Origin: Micromonospora_G sp044458865
GTDB taxonomy: Bacteria; Actinomycetota; Actinomycetes; Mycobacteriales; Micromonosporaceae
Direction: 5' to 3'
Length of the DNA: 64,000 nucleotides
Assembly (NCBI RefSeq): GCF_044458865.1
Contig: NZ_JBITIH010000015.1
Span: forward strand, 62,001-126,000
Below the pieces are notes generated by a model, which did not search any database, was not told the DNA's origin, and saw nothing but the letters and a program-made list of their open reading frames with translations. Made by a program: the position numbers and the translations under genes. The stretch's first letter is position 1. Every line of letters starts with the position of its first letter. Shown here in pieces: positions 7,981 to 15,872 of the stretch.

Positions 7981-8141
7981 CTGCCTGCTCCCTCCCCTGG
8001 TACGCCTTCCGTCAACCGCACTCTATCCGCCCACCTGAACGACACCTCAGGAGAGGCGACGAAGGTCGATGCGCGCGGTTGGCCAGCGGGCGAGGACCGG
8101 TGTCCGAGATGAGGACCGGTGCCGGAGGAGGAGGCTCCGCC

Positions 8142-9605
8142 TCAGAGGGTGAAAGCCTGCTCTGCCGGTGCGGTGGTCCGCTCGACCTCCACACCGAGCG
8201 CACGCAGGTCTGCGACGAAGTCCGGATAGCCCCGGTCGACGTGGTGCACATGCGAAATCTCGGTCACCCCGTCCGCGCAGAGCCCGGCGATCACCAGGCC
8301 GGCACCGGCCCGGATGTCGGTGGCCCGTACCGGGGCACTGGAGAGACGCTCTTGGCCGCGTACCACCGCGTGGTGCCCGTCGGTCTTGATGTCGGCACCG
8401 AGCCGGGCCATCTCGTTCACGAACATGAACCGGCCGTCGAAGATGTTCTCGGTGATCAGGGACGCGCCCTCGCTGACCGAGGCCATCCCGATCGCCATCG
8501 GCAGCAGGTCGGTGGCGAAACCCGGAAACGGCAGGGTGACCACGTCGACCGCGCGTGGTCGCCGGTCCATCCGGACCCGGAAGGCATCGGTACGGGTCTC
8601 GACCAGTCCACCCGCGGAGATCACCTTGTCCAGTGCGATCTCCAGGAAGCTGGGGCTGGCACCGGTCACGGTCACGTCCCCCTGGGTCATCGCCGCCGCG
8701 AACGCCCAGGTACCGGCGACGATCCGGTCGCCGACCGTACGGTGCCGCACCGGGCGCAGCTCGCTGACGCCCTCGATCCGGATGGTGGAGGTGCCCGCGC
8801 CCTCGATCCGGGCCCCCATCGCGGAGAGCATCGCGCAGATGTCCACGATCTCGGGCTCCCGGGCCGCGTTGTCGATCTCCGTGGTCCCCTTGGCCAGCAC
8901 CGCCGCCATGACCAGGTTCTCGGTCGCGCCGACGCTGGGAAAGTCCAGCCAGATGGTCGCGCCGTGCAGCCCGTTCGGCGCCGAGGCGATCACGAAGCCG
9001 TGTGAGCCGGATATTTCCGCACCCATCCTGGCCAGCCCCGACACGTGCATGTCCAGACCCCGCGAGCCGATCGCGTCCCCACCGGGATGGGCCACCCGGA
9101 CGTAACCACGCCGGGCCAGTAACGGGCCGAGTACGCAGATCGACGCGCGCAGCCGGCGTACCAGGTCGTAGTCGGCATCGGTACCCGGCTCCGCCGGTAC
9201 GTCGATGGTGACCGTACGGGCCCGGCCGGGCGCCGCGCCGAGGTCGACCGCCGCCTGCGCCTCACCGCTGGGGGTGGTGGCGACGTCGCGAACCGGGCCG
9301 GCGCCGTCCACGGGCGGCACCTCCGCCGGTACGCCGTCCCCCACACCGACCACCGGGATGCCGTCGATGGTCCCGGTCGACGCGCCGTTGTCCTCCCCGA
9401 AGGTGACCTCGCAGCCGAGCCGGCGCAACACCTCACCCATGATCGCGATATCAGTGATCCGCGGTACGTTCGTGATCACGCTGCGGCCGGGGGCGAGCAG
9501 GGCCACCGCCATCAGTTTGAGCGCGGAGTTCTTGGCGCCCACGACGTGCACCTCACCGGCGAGCCGGGCACCGCCACTGACTCTGATCACGTCCACGTCG
9601 GCCAT
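8142..9605 (-). CDS. murA: UDP-N-acetylglucosamine 1-carboxyvinyltransferase, Asp-type with insertion
   Basis: MurA transfers enolpyruvate from PEP to UDP-GlcNAc, the first committed step of peptidoglycan synthesis. Visible motifs are GEVHVVGAKNSALKLMAVAL near the start and RRLRASICVLGPLLARRGYV. The catalytic loop reads HPGGDAIGSRGLDMH: the usual Cys (Cys115 in E. coli) is replaced by Asp177 (codon 9075-9077), which in this family confers fosfomycin insensitivity. Residues about 74-129 are an Ala/Pro/Gly-rich insertion absent from standard MurA. The frame stays open to an ATG at 9770, adding 55 low-complexity residues and colliding with the divergent pduO start. I prefer the ATG at 9605, where homology begins, though its ribosome site is weak. 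Confidence 0.9.
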   Translation of the reverse strand: MADVDVIRVSGGARLAGEVHVVGAKNSALKLMAVALLAPGRSVITNVPRITDIAIMGEVLRRLGCEVTFGEDNGASTGTIDGIPVVGVGDGVPAEVPPVDGAGPVRDVATTPSGEAQAAVDLGAAPGRARTVTIDVPAEPGTDADYDLVRRLRASICVLGPLLARRGYVRVAHPGGDAIGSRGLDMHVSGLARMGAEISGSHGFVIASAPNGLHGATIWLDFPSVGATENLVMAAVLAKGTTEIDNAAREPEIVDICAMLSAMGARIEGAGTSTIRIEGVSELRPVRHRTVGDRIVAGTWAFAAAMTQGDVTVTGASPSFLEIALDKVISAGGLVETRTDAFRVRMDRRPRAVDVVTLPFPGFATDLLPMAIGMASVSEGASLITENIFDGRFMFVNEMARLGADIKTDGHHAVVRGQERLSSAPVRATDIRAGAGLVIAGLCADGVTEISHVHHVDRGYPDFVADLRALGVEVERTTAPAEQAFTL

Positions 9606-9768
9606 CGTAGAGTCGGCCGCCACCCCGGCGGCGACCCCGGCGGACAGGTCGGTCGGCACACCCGCATCGCCGCCGGTCGGCCAACCGCCGGCCCTTGCCG
9701 GGTCGACTCCGCCACCCGGCACCGTCTGGGTGGGCTGTTCGCCGTCGGACCTCCGTACGCTGTCCGTC

Positions 9769-10341
9769 ATGGCCGTTCACCTCACCCGCATCTACACCAG
9801 GACCGGCGACGCCGGCCAGACCAGGCTGAGCAACAACGAGCAGGTCGACAAGACGGATCCGCGGATCGCGGCGTACGCGGACGTGGACGAGTGCAACGCC
9901 GCGCTCGGGGTGGCGCTCGCGCTCGGGCACCTCCGCGACGACCTGGTCGCGGTGCTGGCCGCAGTCCAGAACGACCTGTTTGACGTCGGAGCCGACCTGG
10001 CCACCCCGATCGAGCCCGACCCGGCGTATCCGCCGCTGCGGGTGACCGAGGAGTACGTGACCCGGCTGGAGGGCTGGTGCGACGAGTACAACGCGGAACT
10101 GGCCAAGCTCGACTCCTTCATCCTGCCCGGCGGCACCGCTGGGGCGGCCCTGCTGCACGTCGCGCGGACGGTGGCGCGGCGAGCCGAACGCGCTGCCTGG
10201 GCACTCGTGAACCACGATCAGGAACGAACCAGCATTCTTCCGGCAAAGTATCTCAACCGGCTATCTGATCTGCTGTTCATCCTGGCAAGAACGGCCAATC
10301 CGGACGGGGATGTGCTATGGGTGCCCGGCGGCAAACGATAA
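9769..10341 (+). CDS. pduO: Cob(I)alamin adenosyltransferase, PduO type
   Basis: A 190-residue ATP:cob(I)alamin adenosyltransferase, which makes coenzyme B12. It has the N-terminal ATP-binding motif IYTRTGDAGQT, then YADVDECNAALGVAL, FDVGADLATP, and the C-terminal signature LPGGTAGAALLHVARTVARRAER with LNRLSDLLFILAR. The ATG at 9769 is fixed by the conserved start MAVHLTRIYTRTGD. The pduO-murA adjacency is common near the atp cluster of actinobacteria. No cobalamin riboswitch is visible upstream. Confidence 0.93.
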   Translation: MAVHLTRIYTRTGDAGQTRLSNNEQVDKTDPRIAAYADVDECNAALGVALALGHLRDDLVAVLAAVQNDLFDVGADLATPIEPDPAYPPLRVTEEYVTRLEGWCDEYNAELAKLDSFILPGGTAGAALLHVARTVARRAERAAWALVNHDQERTSILPAKYLNRLSDLLFILARTANPDGDVLWVPGGKR

Positions 10342-10408
10342 CCAGCGGCGTCGCCAACAACGGCACACGAGCGGAGCGGAGCCTCGCCGCCACCGGTAGA
10401 CCCGCCTC

Positions 10409-11128
10409 GTGCCGCTGATCGAAGATCAGACCATCCGGACGACCGATTCTGCGCTCGGATCGCCTATTTTGGTGGCCGTGGCCAACGAGAAATTAACGTT
10501 CCTGACCCAGTTTGTCCGTCAGCCGATGTCGGTCGGCGCGGTCGCGCCCAGCTCGGCGGCGCTGGCCGACAAGATCACCGCACCGGTTCCACGTACGGGC
10601 GATCCGGTGGTGGTCGAGCTCGGACCCGGCACGGGCGCCTTCACCGGCGAGATCCAGCGCCGGCTTGGCGGCCGTGGTCACCAGTTGGCGATCGAGATCA
10701 ACACTGACTTCGCCGGCGCCCTGAGCCGGCGCTACCCGGCGGTGGAGGTCATCTCCGACGACGCCCGGAAACTGCGTGAACTGCTGGCGGCCCGGGGCCA
10801 CAGCCAGGCGGACGTTATCGTCAGCGGTCTGCCCTGGGCCGCGTTCTCGTCGGACCTCCAGCACAACCTGCTCGACGCGGTCGCCGACGGGCTCGCCGAC
10901 GACGGCGCCTTCACCACCTTCGCCTACCTCTTCGCCATCTGGACCCCGCCGGCCCAGCGGCTGCGCACCGCGCTACGAGCCCGGTTCGAAGAAGTCACCA
11001 TGGGCCGTACGGTCTGGGCGAACCTGCCGCCGGCCCTGGTCTACCACTGCCGGCGTCCGATCCGGACGGACGCGTACGGCCCCGGCCGGTCCCCGCTGCG
11101 AGTCGGTACGGCCGACACCCTGGACTGA
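10409..11128 (+). CDS. Class I methyltransferase, phospholipid/rRNA-dimethylase-like
   Basis: A SAM-dependent methyltransferase: VVVELGPGTGAFTGEI is motif I, QLAIEINTDFAGALSRR is motif II, and DVIVSGLPWAAF resembles motif IV. The N-terminal LTFLTQFVRQPMSVGAVAPSS is typical of proteins annotated as phospholipid N-methyltransferase or KsgA-like. The start is uncertain: GTG 10409 gives 239 residues, but in-frame GTGs at 10472 and 10478 fall just before the conserved region and may be the real start. A bidirectional hairpin follows. Confidence 0.78.
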   Translation: MPLIEDQTIRTTDSALGSPILVAVANEKLTFLTQFVRQPMSVGAVAPSSAALADKITAPVPRTGDPVVVELGPGTGAFTGEIQRRLGGRGHQLAIEINTDFAGALSRRYPAVEVISDDARKLRELLAARGHSQADVIVSGLPWAAFSSDLQHNLLDAVADGLADDGAFTTFAYLFAIWTPPAQRLRTALRARFEEVTMGRTVWANLPPALVYHCRRPIRTDAYGPGRSPLRVGTADTLD

Positions 11129-11218
11129 CCCACTCCGTTTCCGGCTGCCCGCCCGGCGGCAACGGCCGACCTCCGAGCGACTCGGGCAGCGCCCGCTCGT
11201 GTGGTGCCGCTACCGCCA

Positions 11219-11250
11219 GCGCCCGGTTCCCGATGATCGGGGCCGGGCGC
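11219..11250. terminator. Hairpin between convergent methyltransferase and DUF2550 genes
   Basis: GCGCCCGG (11219-11226) pairs with CCGGGCGC (11243-11250), and an inner CCGAT/ATCGG extends the stem. It lies between the convergent stops at 11128 and 11284 and could end both transcripts. Confidence 0.6.
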
Positions 11251-11283
11251 GTTGGTCTGCGGGAGCCTCGAACGGCATACGCC

Positions 11284-11739
11284 TCAGGCGGCGGGCCAGT
11301 CCTGTGCCCCGAGACGCGGCGAGACCGCCCCGGGTGGGGCGGCCTCAAGCCAGGAAAGGAACCCGGTCACCGTGGATTGCGCCATCGCGATCTCCACCGG
11401 TGCCTGGTGACTGGTACAGCGGAGGATCACCCAGTCGGCCGGCATGGAGAACCGCTCCTGGCCCTCCGGCAGGCGGCGCCGCTCGACCGCGAGACCACGA
11501 CGGGCGAGCACCCGCTTCGGCCGGATGGCGAAGCTGAACATCCGGTACCAGCGCAGTTCGTCATCGGTGAAACGACCGAACCCGGGCGACCAACCACGGC
11601 CGTCGAGCATCGTCGAGACCCGTACGCTGAGCCGGATGATGCCACCGGATCGAGTCACCAGGGCACGCCGGACGAAGAGCACCAGCAGGCCGGCGAACAC
11701 GACCAGTACGCCGACCCCGATCCATTCCAGAACCAGCAC
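11284..11739 (-). CDS. DUF2550 membrane-anchored protein
   Basis: A 151-residue protein with one N-terminal membrane helix (VGVLVVFAGLLVLFVRRALV) followed by a cytoplasmic domain containing RGWSPGFGRFTDDELRWYRMFSF and the basic RPKRVLARRGLAVERRR, which mark DUF2550. This small family is restricted to actinobacteria and is usually encoded right after atpC. Here it is 12 bp downstream of atpC. Its function is unknown; position alone suggests a tie to ATP synthase or the membrane. Confidence 0.87.
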   Translation of the reverse strand: MLVLEWIGVGVLVVFAGLLVLFVRRALVTRSGGIIRLSVRVSTMLDGRGWSPGFGRFTDDELRWYRMFSFAIRPKRVLARRGLAVERRRLPEGQERFSMPADWVILRCTSHQAPVEIAMAQSTVTGFLSWLEAAPPGAVSPRLGAQDWPAA

Positions 11740-11751
11740 CGACGTGCCGGG

Positions 11752-12036
11752 TCAGCGCGTCGCGGCGGCGGTGACCGCGGTGGCGCTCTCTGCCAGAACC
11801 GTGACGCCGGAACCGGTCACCGAGAGGAAGCCTCCGGCGACCTCGAAAGTGATCTGCTCGCCACCGGAGAGCTTGATCCGGACCTGGCCGGGCTCCGCGA
11901 GCTGGCCGAGCAGAGGAGCATGGCCCGGCAGCACTCCGAGTTCGCCTTCGGTCGTCCGTGCGACGACCATTTCGGCCTCGCCGGACCAGACCTTCTCCTC
12001 GACGGCTACGAGCTCGACGTGTAGCTGATTTGCCAC
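11752..12036 (-). CDS. atpC: F1 ATP synthase epsilon subunit (short form)
   Basis: The epsilon subunit of F1, which couples gamma rotation to the c-ring and inhibits ATP hydrolysis. The protein starts LHVELVAVEEKVWSGEAEMV and has the GELGVLPGHAPLLGQLAEPG signature. At 94 residues it contains the beta-sandwich domain but lacks nearly all of the C-terminal two-helix arm of the 130-residue E. coli form. Unlike most atp operons, it does not directly follow atpD: an LCP-family gene and a terminator lie between them. DUF2550 follows in the same transcript. Confidence 0.95.
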   Translation of the reverse strand: MANQLHVELVAVEEKVWSGEAEMVVARTTEGELGVLPGHAPLLGQLAEPGQVRIKLSGGEQITFEVAGGFLSVTGSGVTVLAESATAVTAAATR

Positions 12037-12178
12037 GCTGTCTCCTTGTACGGCGACGGGATTGCACAGAGTCTAGTCGCGCATCCGGTCGGCACCCACG
12101 GCGGGTGCCGGGAAGCGCCACCGGGGTACCGCGGCAGGTGGCCGGGCGAACGCCCCTCACCTGCGACGGGCCGCGGTG

Positions 12179-13315
12179 TTACTTGTCTTTGTTGATCAAA
12201 TCAGGATGTGCGGCGACATACGAGTCCAGGGTGTCCGCCTGCACCGAGGCGAAGAAGTCCGGGGCCGGATCCTGCAACTGCTCACCCTGGTAGTTGCTCC
12301 CGCTGCCGAGGGCGGCGTGCGGCAGCTTGATCAGGGTCATCGAGTCGGACCGCAGGTCACGCAGGGCGAAGGCCCAGTCGGCGACACTGTGCCCGCGACC
12401 GTTGAAGATCAGGGACTGACCGGCGGCACGCAGCACCGCGTCGAGCTTGAGCGGGTTGGTCACCACGTCCCGGCTGAGCGCCTGGCTCGCCATTGCCCGG
12501 ATGAACTGCTGCTGGTGACGCTGGCGCCCATAGTCGCCGTCGACCAGGGTCTTACGCTGCCGTACGTAGTCCAGCGCCTGCCAGCCGTTGAGGTGGGCCT
12601 CGCCCTTCTTGTACTCGCGCTGCGGGCCGATGTAGCCCTCGCCGTTCGGGTTGCCCGGTCGCGGGCTGCCGTCCGGCTGCAGGTGCTCGGACTTGGTGTC
12701 GGCGTCGATGTACATGTCGACACCGCCCATCGCGTCGACGATCTTCTTGAAGCCGCTGAAATTGAGGATCGCACCGGCGTCGAACCGCTTGATCCCGGTG
12801 TAGTTGCTGATTGTGGTCTGCAACAACTCGAAGCCGCGTGCCGCGTCCGGGTTCTTGCCGGCCACGATGCTGCCGTGCGACATCGCCGAGTTGAGTCGGT
12901 CGTTACCACCGGGGTAGTTGGCCTTGGGGAACGCTGGGATGTCCACCCGCAGGTCCCGGGGCAGGGAGAAGAGGTACGCCCGGTCCATTCCGGCGGGTAT
13001 GTGCAGGATCATGATTGAGTCGGCCAGCGGCGGCGTCGACGGCTGCCGTGGGTCGATGCCGACCAGCAGGATGTTGACCGGGCCCTTGATGTCCGAGACC
13101 TTCGGAGGCGGAGTGGCGGCTGTCTCGTCGCCGAACAGGTCGGCGCTCGCCACCGCGCCCTGGTAACGGGAGAGCAGCGCCTCGAACCCGACCAGTACGA
13201 CACCACTGAGCAGCATCAGCGCCGTACCGAAGATGATCGAGACCCGCGCCCAGCGCGGCACCGCCGATCGTCTCCTGCGCTTGCCGTGGGTGGTGGTCGG
13301 ACCCATGTCGGTCAC
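12179..13315 (-). CDS. LytR-CpsA-Psr (LCP) family cell-wall ligase
   Basis: A 378-residue LCP protein. These enzymes move glycan polymers such as teichoic acid or arabinogalactan from lipid carriers onto peptidoglycan outside the membrane. A basic cytoplasmic start (KRRRRSAVPR) is followed by one membrane helix (VSIIFGTALMLLSGVVLVGF). The LCP domain shows NILLVGIDPRQP, FSLPRDLRVDIP (binding Arg), RLNSAMSHG, and LNGWQALDYVRQRKTL followed by GDYGRQRHQQQFIRAM. I chose GTG 13315 because GGGAGA lies 6 nt upstream; the frame remains open to 13366. The gene sits between atpD and atpC on the same strand. A strong terminator after atpD implies its own promoter in 13316-13440. Confidence 0.88.
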   Translation of the reverse strand: MTDMGPTTTHGKRRRRSAVPRWARVSIIFGTALMLLSGVVLVGFEALLSRYQGAVASADLFGDETAATPPPKVSDIKGPVNILLVGIDPRQPSTPPLADSIMILHIPAGMDRAYLFSLPRDLRVDIPAFPKANYPGGNDRLNSAMSHGSIVAGKNPDAARGFELLQTTISNYTGIKRFDAGAILNFSGFKKIVDAMGGVDMYIDADTKSEHLQPDGSPRPGNPNGEGYIGPQREYKKGEAHLNGWQALDYVRQRKTLVDGDYGRQRHQQQFIRAMASQALSRDVVTNPLKLDAVLRAAGQSLIFNGRGHSVADWAFALRDLRSDSMTLIKLPHAALGSGSNYQGEQLQDPAPDFFASVQADTLDSYVAAHPDLINKDK

Positions 13316-13443
13316 CCGGCGTCTCCCGTCCTCGCCTGCCTGGTCAGGCCGCCCCCTCGCGGGCACGACGTTGCAGAGCGTAGCGCTGGAATCTGGGGAA
13401 GCCCTCGGAAGATCAACTCCGTCGACGGAAGGGTGGGGGCGAC

Positions 13444-13484
13444 AAAAAAGGGACCGTGTCGGCTATCGCCGGCACGGTCCCTTT
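13444..13484 (-). terminator. Strong intrinsic terminator after atpD
   Basis: On the minus strand AAAGGGACCGTG (13484-13473) pairs with CACGGTCCCTTT (13458-13447) in a perfect 12-bp stem followed by a T6 run. It is 14 bp after the atpD stop and separates the main atp operon from the LCP-atpC-DUF2550 block. Confidence 0.9.
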
Positions 13485-13497
13485 CTGTGTACGGAAA

Positions 13498-14937
13498 CTA
13501 GTCCTTCATCAGCTCGCGAGCGTTGCGCTCCAGGTCGTCGAGACCACCGCACATGAAGAATGCCTGCTCGGGGAAGTGATCGAACTCACCCTCGCTGATC
13601 TTCTTGAACGCCTCGACGGTGTCCTTGACCGGCACGTACGAACCCTTGATGCCGGTGAAGACCTCAGCCGCGTAGGTGTTCTGCGAGAGGAAGCGCTCGA
13701 TCCGGCGGGCCCGGCCGACCGTGATCTTGTCTTCCTCGGAGAGCTCCTCGATACCGAGGATGGCGATGATGTCCTGCAGGTCCTTGTAGCGCTGCAGGAT
13801 CCGCTTCACCTCGGAGGCGACGGTGTAGTGCTCCAGCCCGACGTACTCCGGCGCGAGGATCCGCGAGGAGGACGCCAGCGGGTCCACCGCCGGGTAGATG
13901 CCCTTGTCGGAGATCGACCGCTCCAGGTTGGTGGTCGCGTCCAGGTGGGCGAAGGTGGTCGCCGGCGCCGGGTCGGTGTAGTCGTCCGCGGGGACGTAGA
14001 TCGCCTGCATCGAGGTGATCGCCTGACCCCGGACCGACGTGATCCGCTCCTGCAGCTCGCCCATCTCGTCGGCGAGCGTCGGCTGGTAACCCACCGCACT
14101 CGGCATACGGCCGAGCAGGGTGGAGACCTCCGAGCCGGCCTGGGTGAAGCGGAAGATGTTGTCGATGAAGAGCAGCACCTCCTGCTTCTGCACGTCCCGG
14201 AAGTACTCCGCCATGGTGAGCGCGGAGAGGGCGACCCGCAGACGCGTGCCCGGCGGCTCGTCCATCTGGCCGTAGACCAGGGCGGTCTTGTCGATGACGC
14301 CGGACTCGGTCATCTCGTGGATGAGGTCGTTGCCCTCACGGGTCCGCTCCCCCACCCCGGCGAAGACCGAGGTACCACCGAAGTTGTTCGCCACCCGGAT
14401 GATCATTTCCTGGATGAGAACGGTCTTGCCCACGCCCGCGCCACCGAAGAGGCCGATCTTGCCACCCTTGACGTACGGGGCGAGCAGGTCGAGCACCTTG
14501 ATGCCGGTCTCCAGCATCTCGGTCTTCGGCTCAAGGTCGGCGAAGGCCGGGGCCTTCCGGTGGATGCCCCACCGGTCGGACACCTGGAGCTTCTCGCCTT
14601 CCTTGAGGTTCAGGCACTCGCCGATCGCGTTGAACACGTGACCCTTGGTGCCGTCACCCACCGGAACCATGATCGGGCTGCCGGTGTCGCGTACCTCGGC
14701 GCCGCGGACCATACCGTCGGTCGGCTGCATCGAGATGGCGCGGATCATGTTGTCGCCCAGGTGCTGGGCGACCTCGAGGGTCAGCGTCTTGTCTCCACCG
14801 GAGAGCGAGACGGTGACGTTGAGGGCGTTGAAGATGTCGGGCATCGCGTCGCGCGGGAACTCGGCGTCGACGACCGGGCCGATGACCCGTACCACCCGAC
14901 CGGTGGCGGTCTTCGTCTCTACTGGTGCAGTCATCAC
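13498..14937 (-). CDS. atpD: F1 ATP synthase beta subunit
   Basis: The catalytic subunit of F1. It has the P-loop GGAGVGKTVLIQEMI, catalytic region FAGVGERTREGNDL (Glu and Arg), LLFIDNIFRFTQAGSEVS, the DELSEED-like segment ELSEEDK, and ALSALTMAEYFRDV. At 479 residues it is full length. The start overlaps the atpG stop by 4 nt (ATGA), so the two are translationally coupled. It is the last gene before the strong terminator at 13444-13484, which is unusual because atpC is normally next. Confidence 0.97.
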   Translation of the reverse strand: MMTAPVETKTATGRVVRVIGPVVDAEFPRDAMPDIFNALNVTVSLSGGDKTLTLEVAQHLGDNMIRAISMQPTDGMVRGAEVRDTGSPIMVPVGDGTKGHVFNAIGECLNLKEGEKLQVSDRWGIHRKAPAFADLEPKTEMLETGIKVLDLLAPYVKGGKIGLFGGAGVGKTVLIQEMIIRVANNFGGTSVFAGVGERTREGNDLIHEMTESGVIDKTALVYGQMDEPPGTRLRVALSALTMAEYFRDVQKQEVLLFIDNIFRFTQAGSEVSTLLGRMPSAVGYQPTLADEMGELQERITSVRGQAITSMQAIYVPADDYTDPAPATTFAHLDATTNLERSISDKGIYPAVDPLASSSRILAPEYVGLEHYTVASEVKRILQRYKDLQDIIAILGIEELSEEDKITVGRARRIERFLSQNTYAAEVFTGIKGSYVPVKDTVEAFKKISEGEFDHFPEQAFFMCGGLDDLERNARELMKD

Positions 14938-15863
14938 ACTTCACTTCCCGACGCGGCCAGCGCGTTGGCGCCGCCGACGATCTCACTGATCTCCTGGGTG
15001 ATCCCGGCCTGGCGGGCCGAGTTCATCTCACGGGTGTACCTGCCGATCATGTCCTCGGCGTTGTCGGTCGCGCTCTTCATCGCGCGCCGACGGGCCGCAG
15101 ACTCGCTCGCCGCCGATTCGATCAACGCCGCGTAGATGCGGGTGTTGATGTACTTCGGCAGCAGCGCGTCGAGCAGCGCCTCCGCCTCCGGCTCGAACTC
15201 GTACGCCGGGAGCAGGCCCTCGGACCGGGGCCGGTCCTCGACCTCCATCGGGCCGATGATCCGGGTGACCGGGTTCTGCGTCATCAGCGACTTGAACTCG
15301 GTGTAGACGATGTGCAACTCGTCCACGCCGAGCACGCCGTCGATGCCGGCGTCGCCGCCCTCGTCGTCCGCGCCGTGGGTGAACGCCTTGATCAGCGTCT
15401 CTCCCACCTCGCGGGCGTCGGCGAACGTGGGCTGCTCCGAGAAGCCGGTCCAGCTCGCCGCCACGGGACGGTTGCGGAACTTGTAGAACCCGACGCCCTT
15501 ACGACCGATGACGTAGAGCACCGGCTCCTTGCCGTCGTTACGCAGCCGGGCCAGCAACGACTCGGCCGTCTTGATCGCGTTGGAGCTGTAACCGCCGGCC
15601 AGGCCGCGGTCACTGGTGACCACCACGACCCCGGCCCGCCGAACCCGCGGGCGGGCGGTGAGCAGCGGGTGATCGATCGCCGCGTTGGACGCCAGCGCGG
15701 TGAGCACACCGGTGATGGCCTGGGCGTACGGCAGTGATGCCGCCACCCGGGCCTGGGCCTTGGCGATCCGGCTCGTCGCCACGAGCTCCATCGCCTTGGT
15801 GATCTTCTTCATCGACTTCGCCGAGCGGATTCGTTGACGAAGAACGCGAACCTGGGCCGCCAT
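14934..15863 (-). CDS. atpG: F1 ATP synthase gamma subunit
   Basis: The central rotor shaft of F1. The N-terminal helix (VLRQRIRSAKSMKKITKAMEL) and the C-terminal helix (SATDNAEDMIGRYTREMNSA, then ITQEISEIVGGANAL) form the conserved coiled coil. A central segment has VVVTSDRGLAGGYSSNAIK. The length of 309 residues is slightly above E. coli. An acidic insertion near residues 160-180 (GADDEGGDAGIDGVLGVDEL) resembles the loop reported in mycobacterial gamma subunits. It follows atpA by 9 bp and overlaps atpD. Confidence 0.96.
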   Translation of the reverse strand: MAAQVRVLRQRIRSAKSMKKITKAMELVATSRIAKAQARVAASLPYAQAITGVLTALASNAAIDHPLLTARPRVRRAGVVVVTSDRGLAGGYSSNAIKTAESLLARLRNDGKEPVLYVIGRKGVGFYKFRNRPVAASWTGFSEQPTFADAREVGETLIKAFTHGADDEGGDAGIDGVLGVDELHIVYTEFKSLMTQNPVTRIIGPMEVEDRPRSEGLLPAYEFEPEAEALLDALLPKYINTRIYAALIESAASESAARRRAMKSATDNAEDMIGRYTREMNSARQAGITQEISEIVGGANALAASGSEV

Positions 15864-15872
15864 TGCTCAGCC

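Noticed and set aside
9606..9770. N-terminal 55-residue extension of MurA
   Set aside because: Low-complexity Gly/Ala/Pro sequence that overlaps the divergent pduO start. I treat it as non-coding but mention it because the frame is open.
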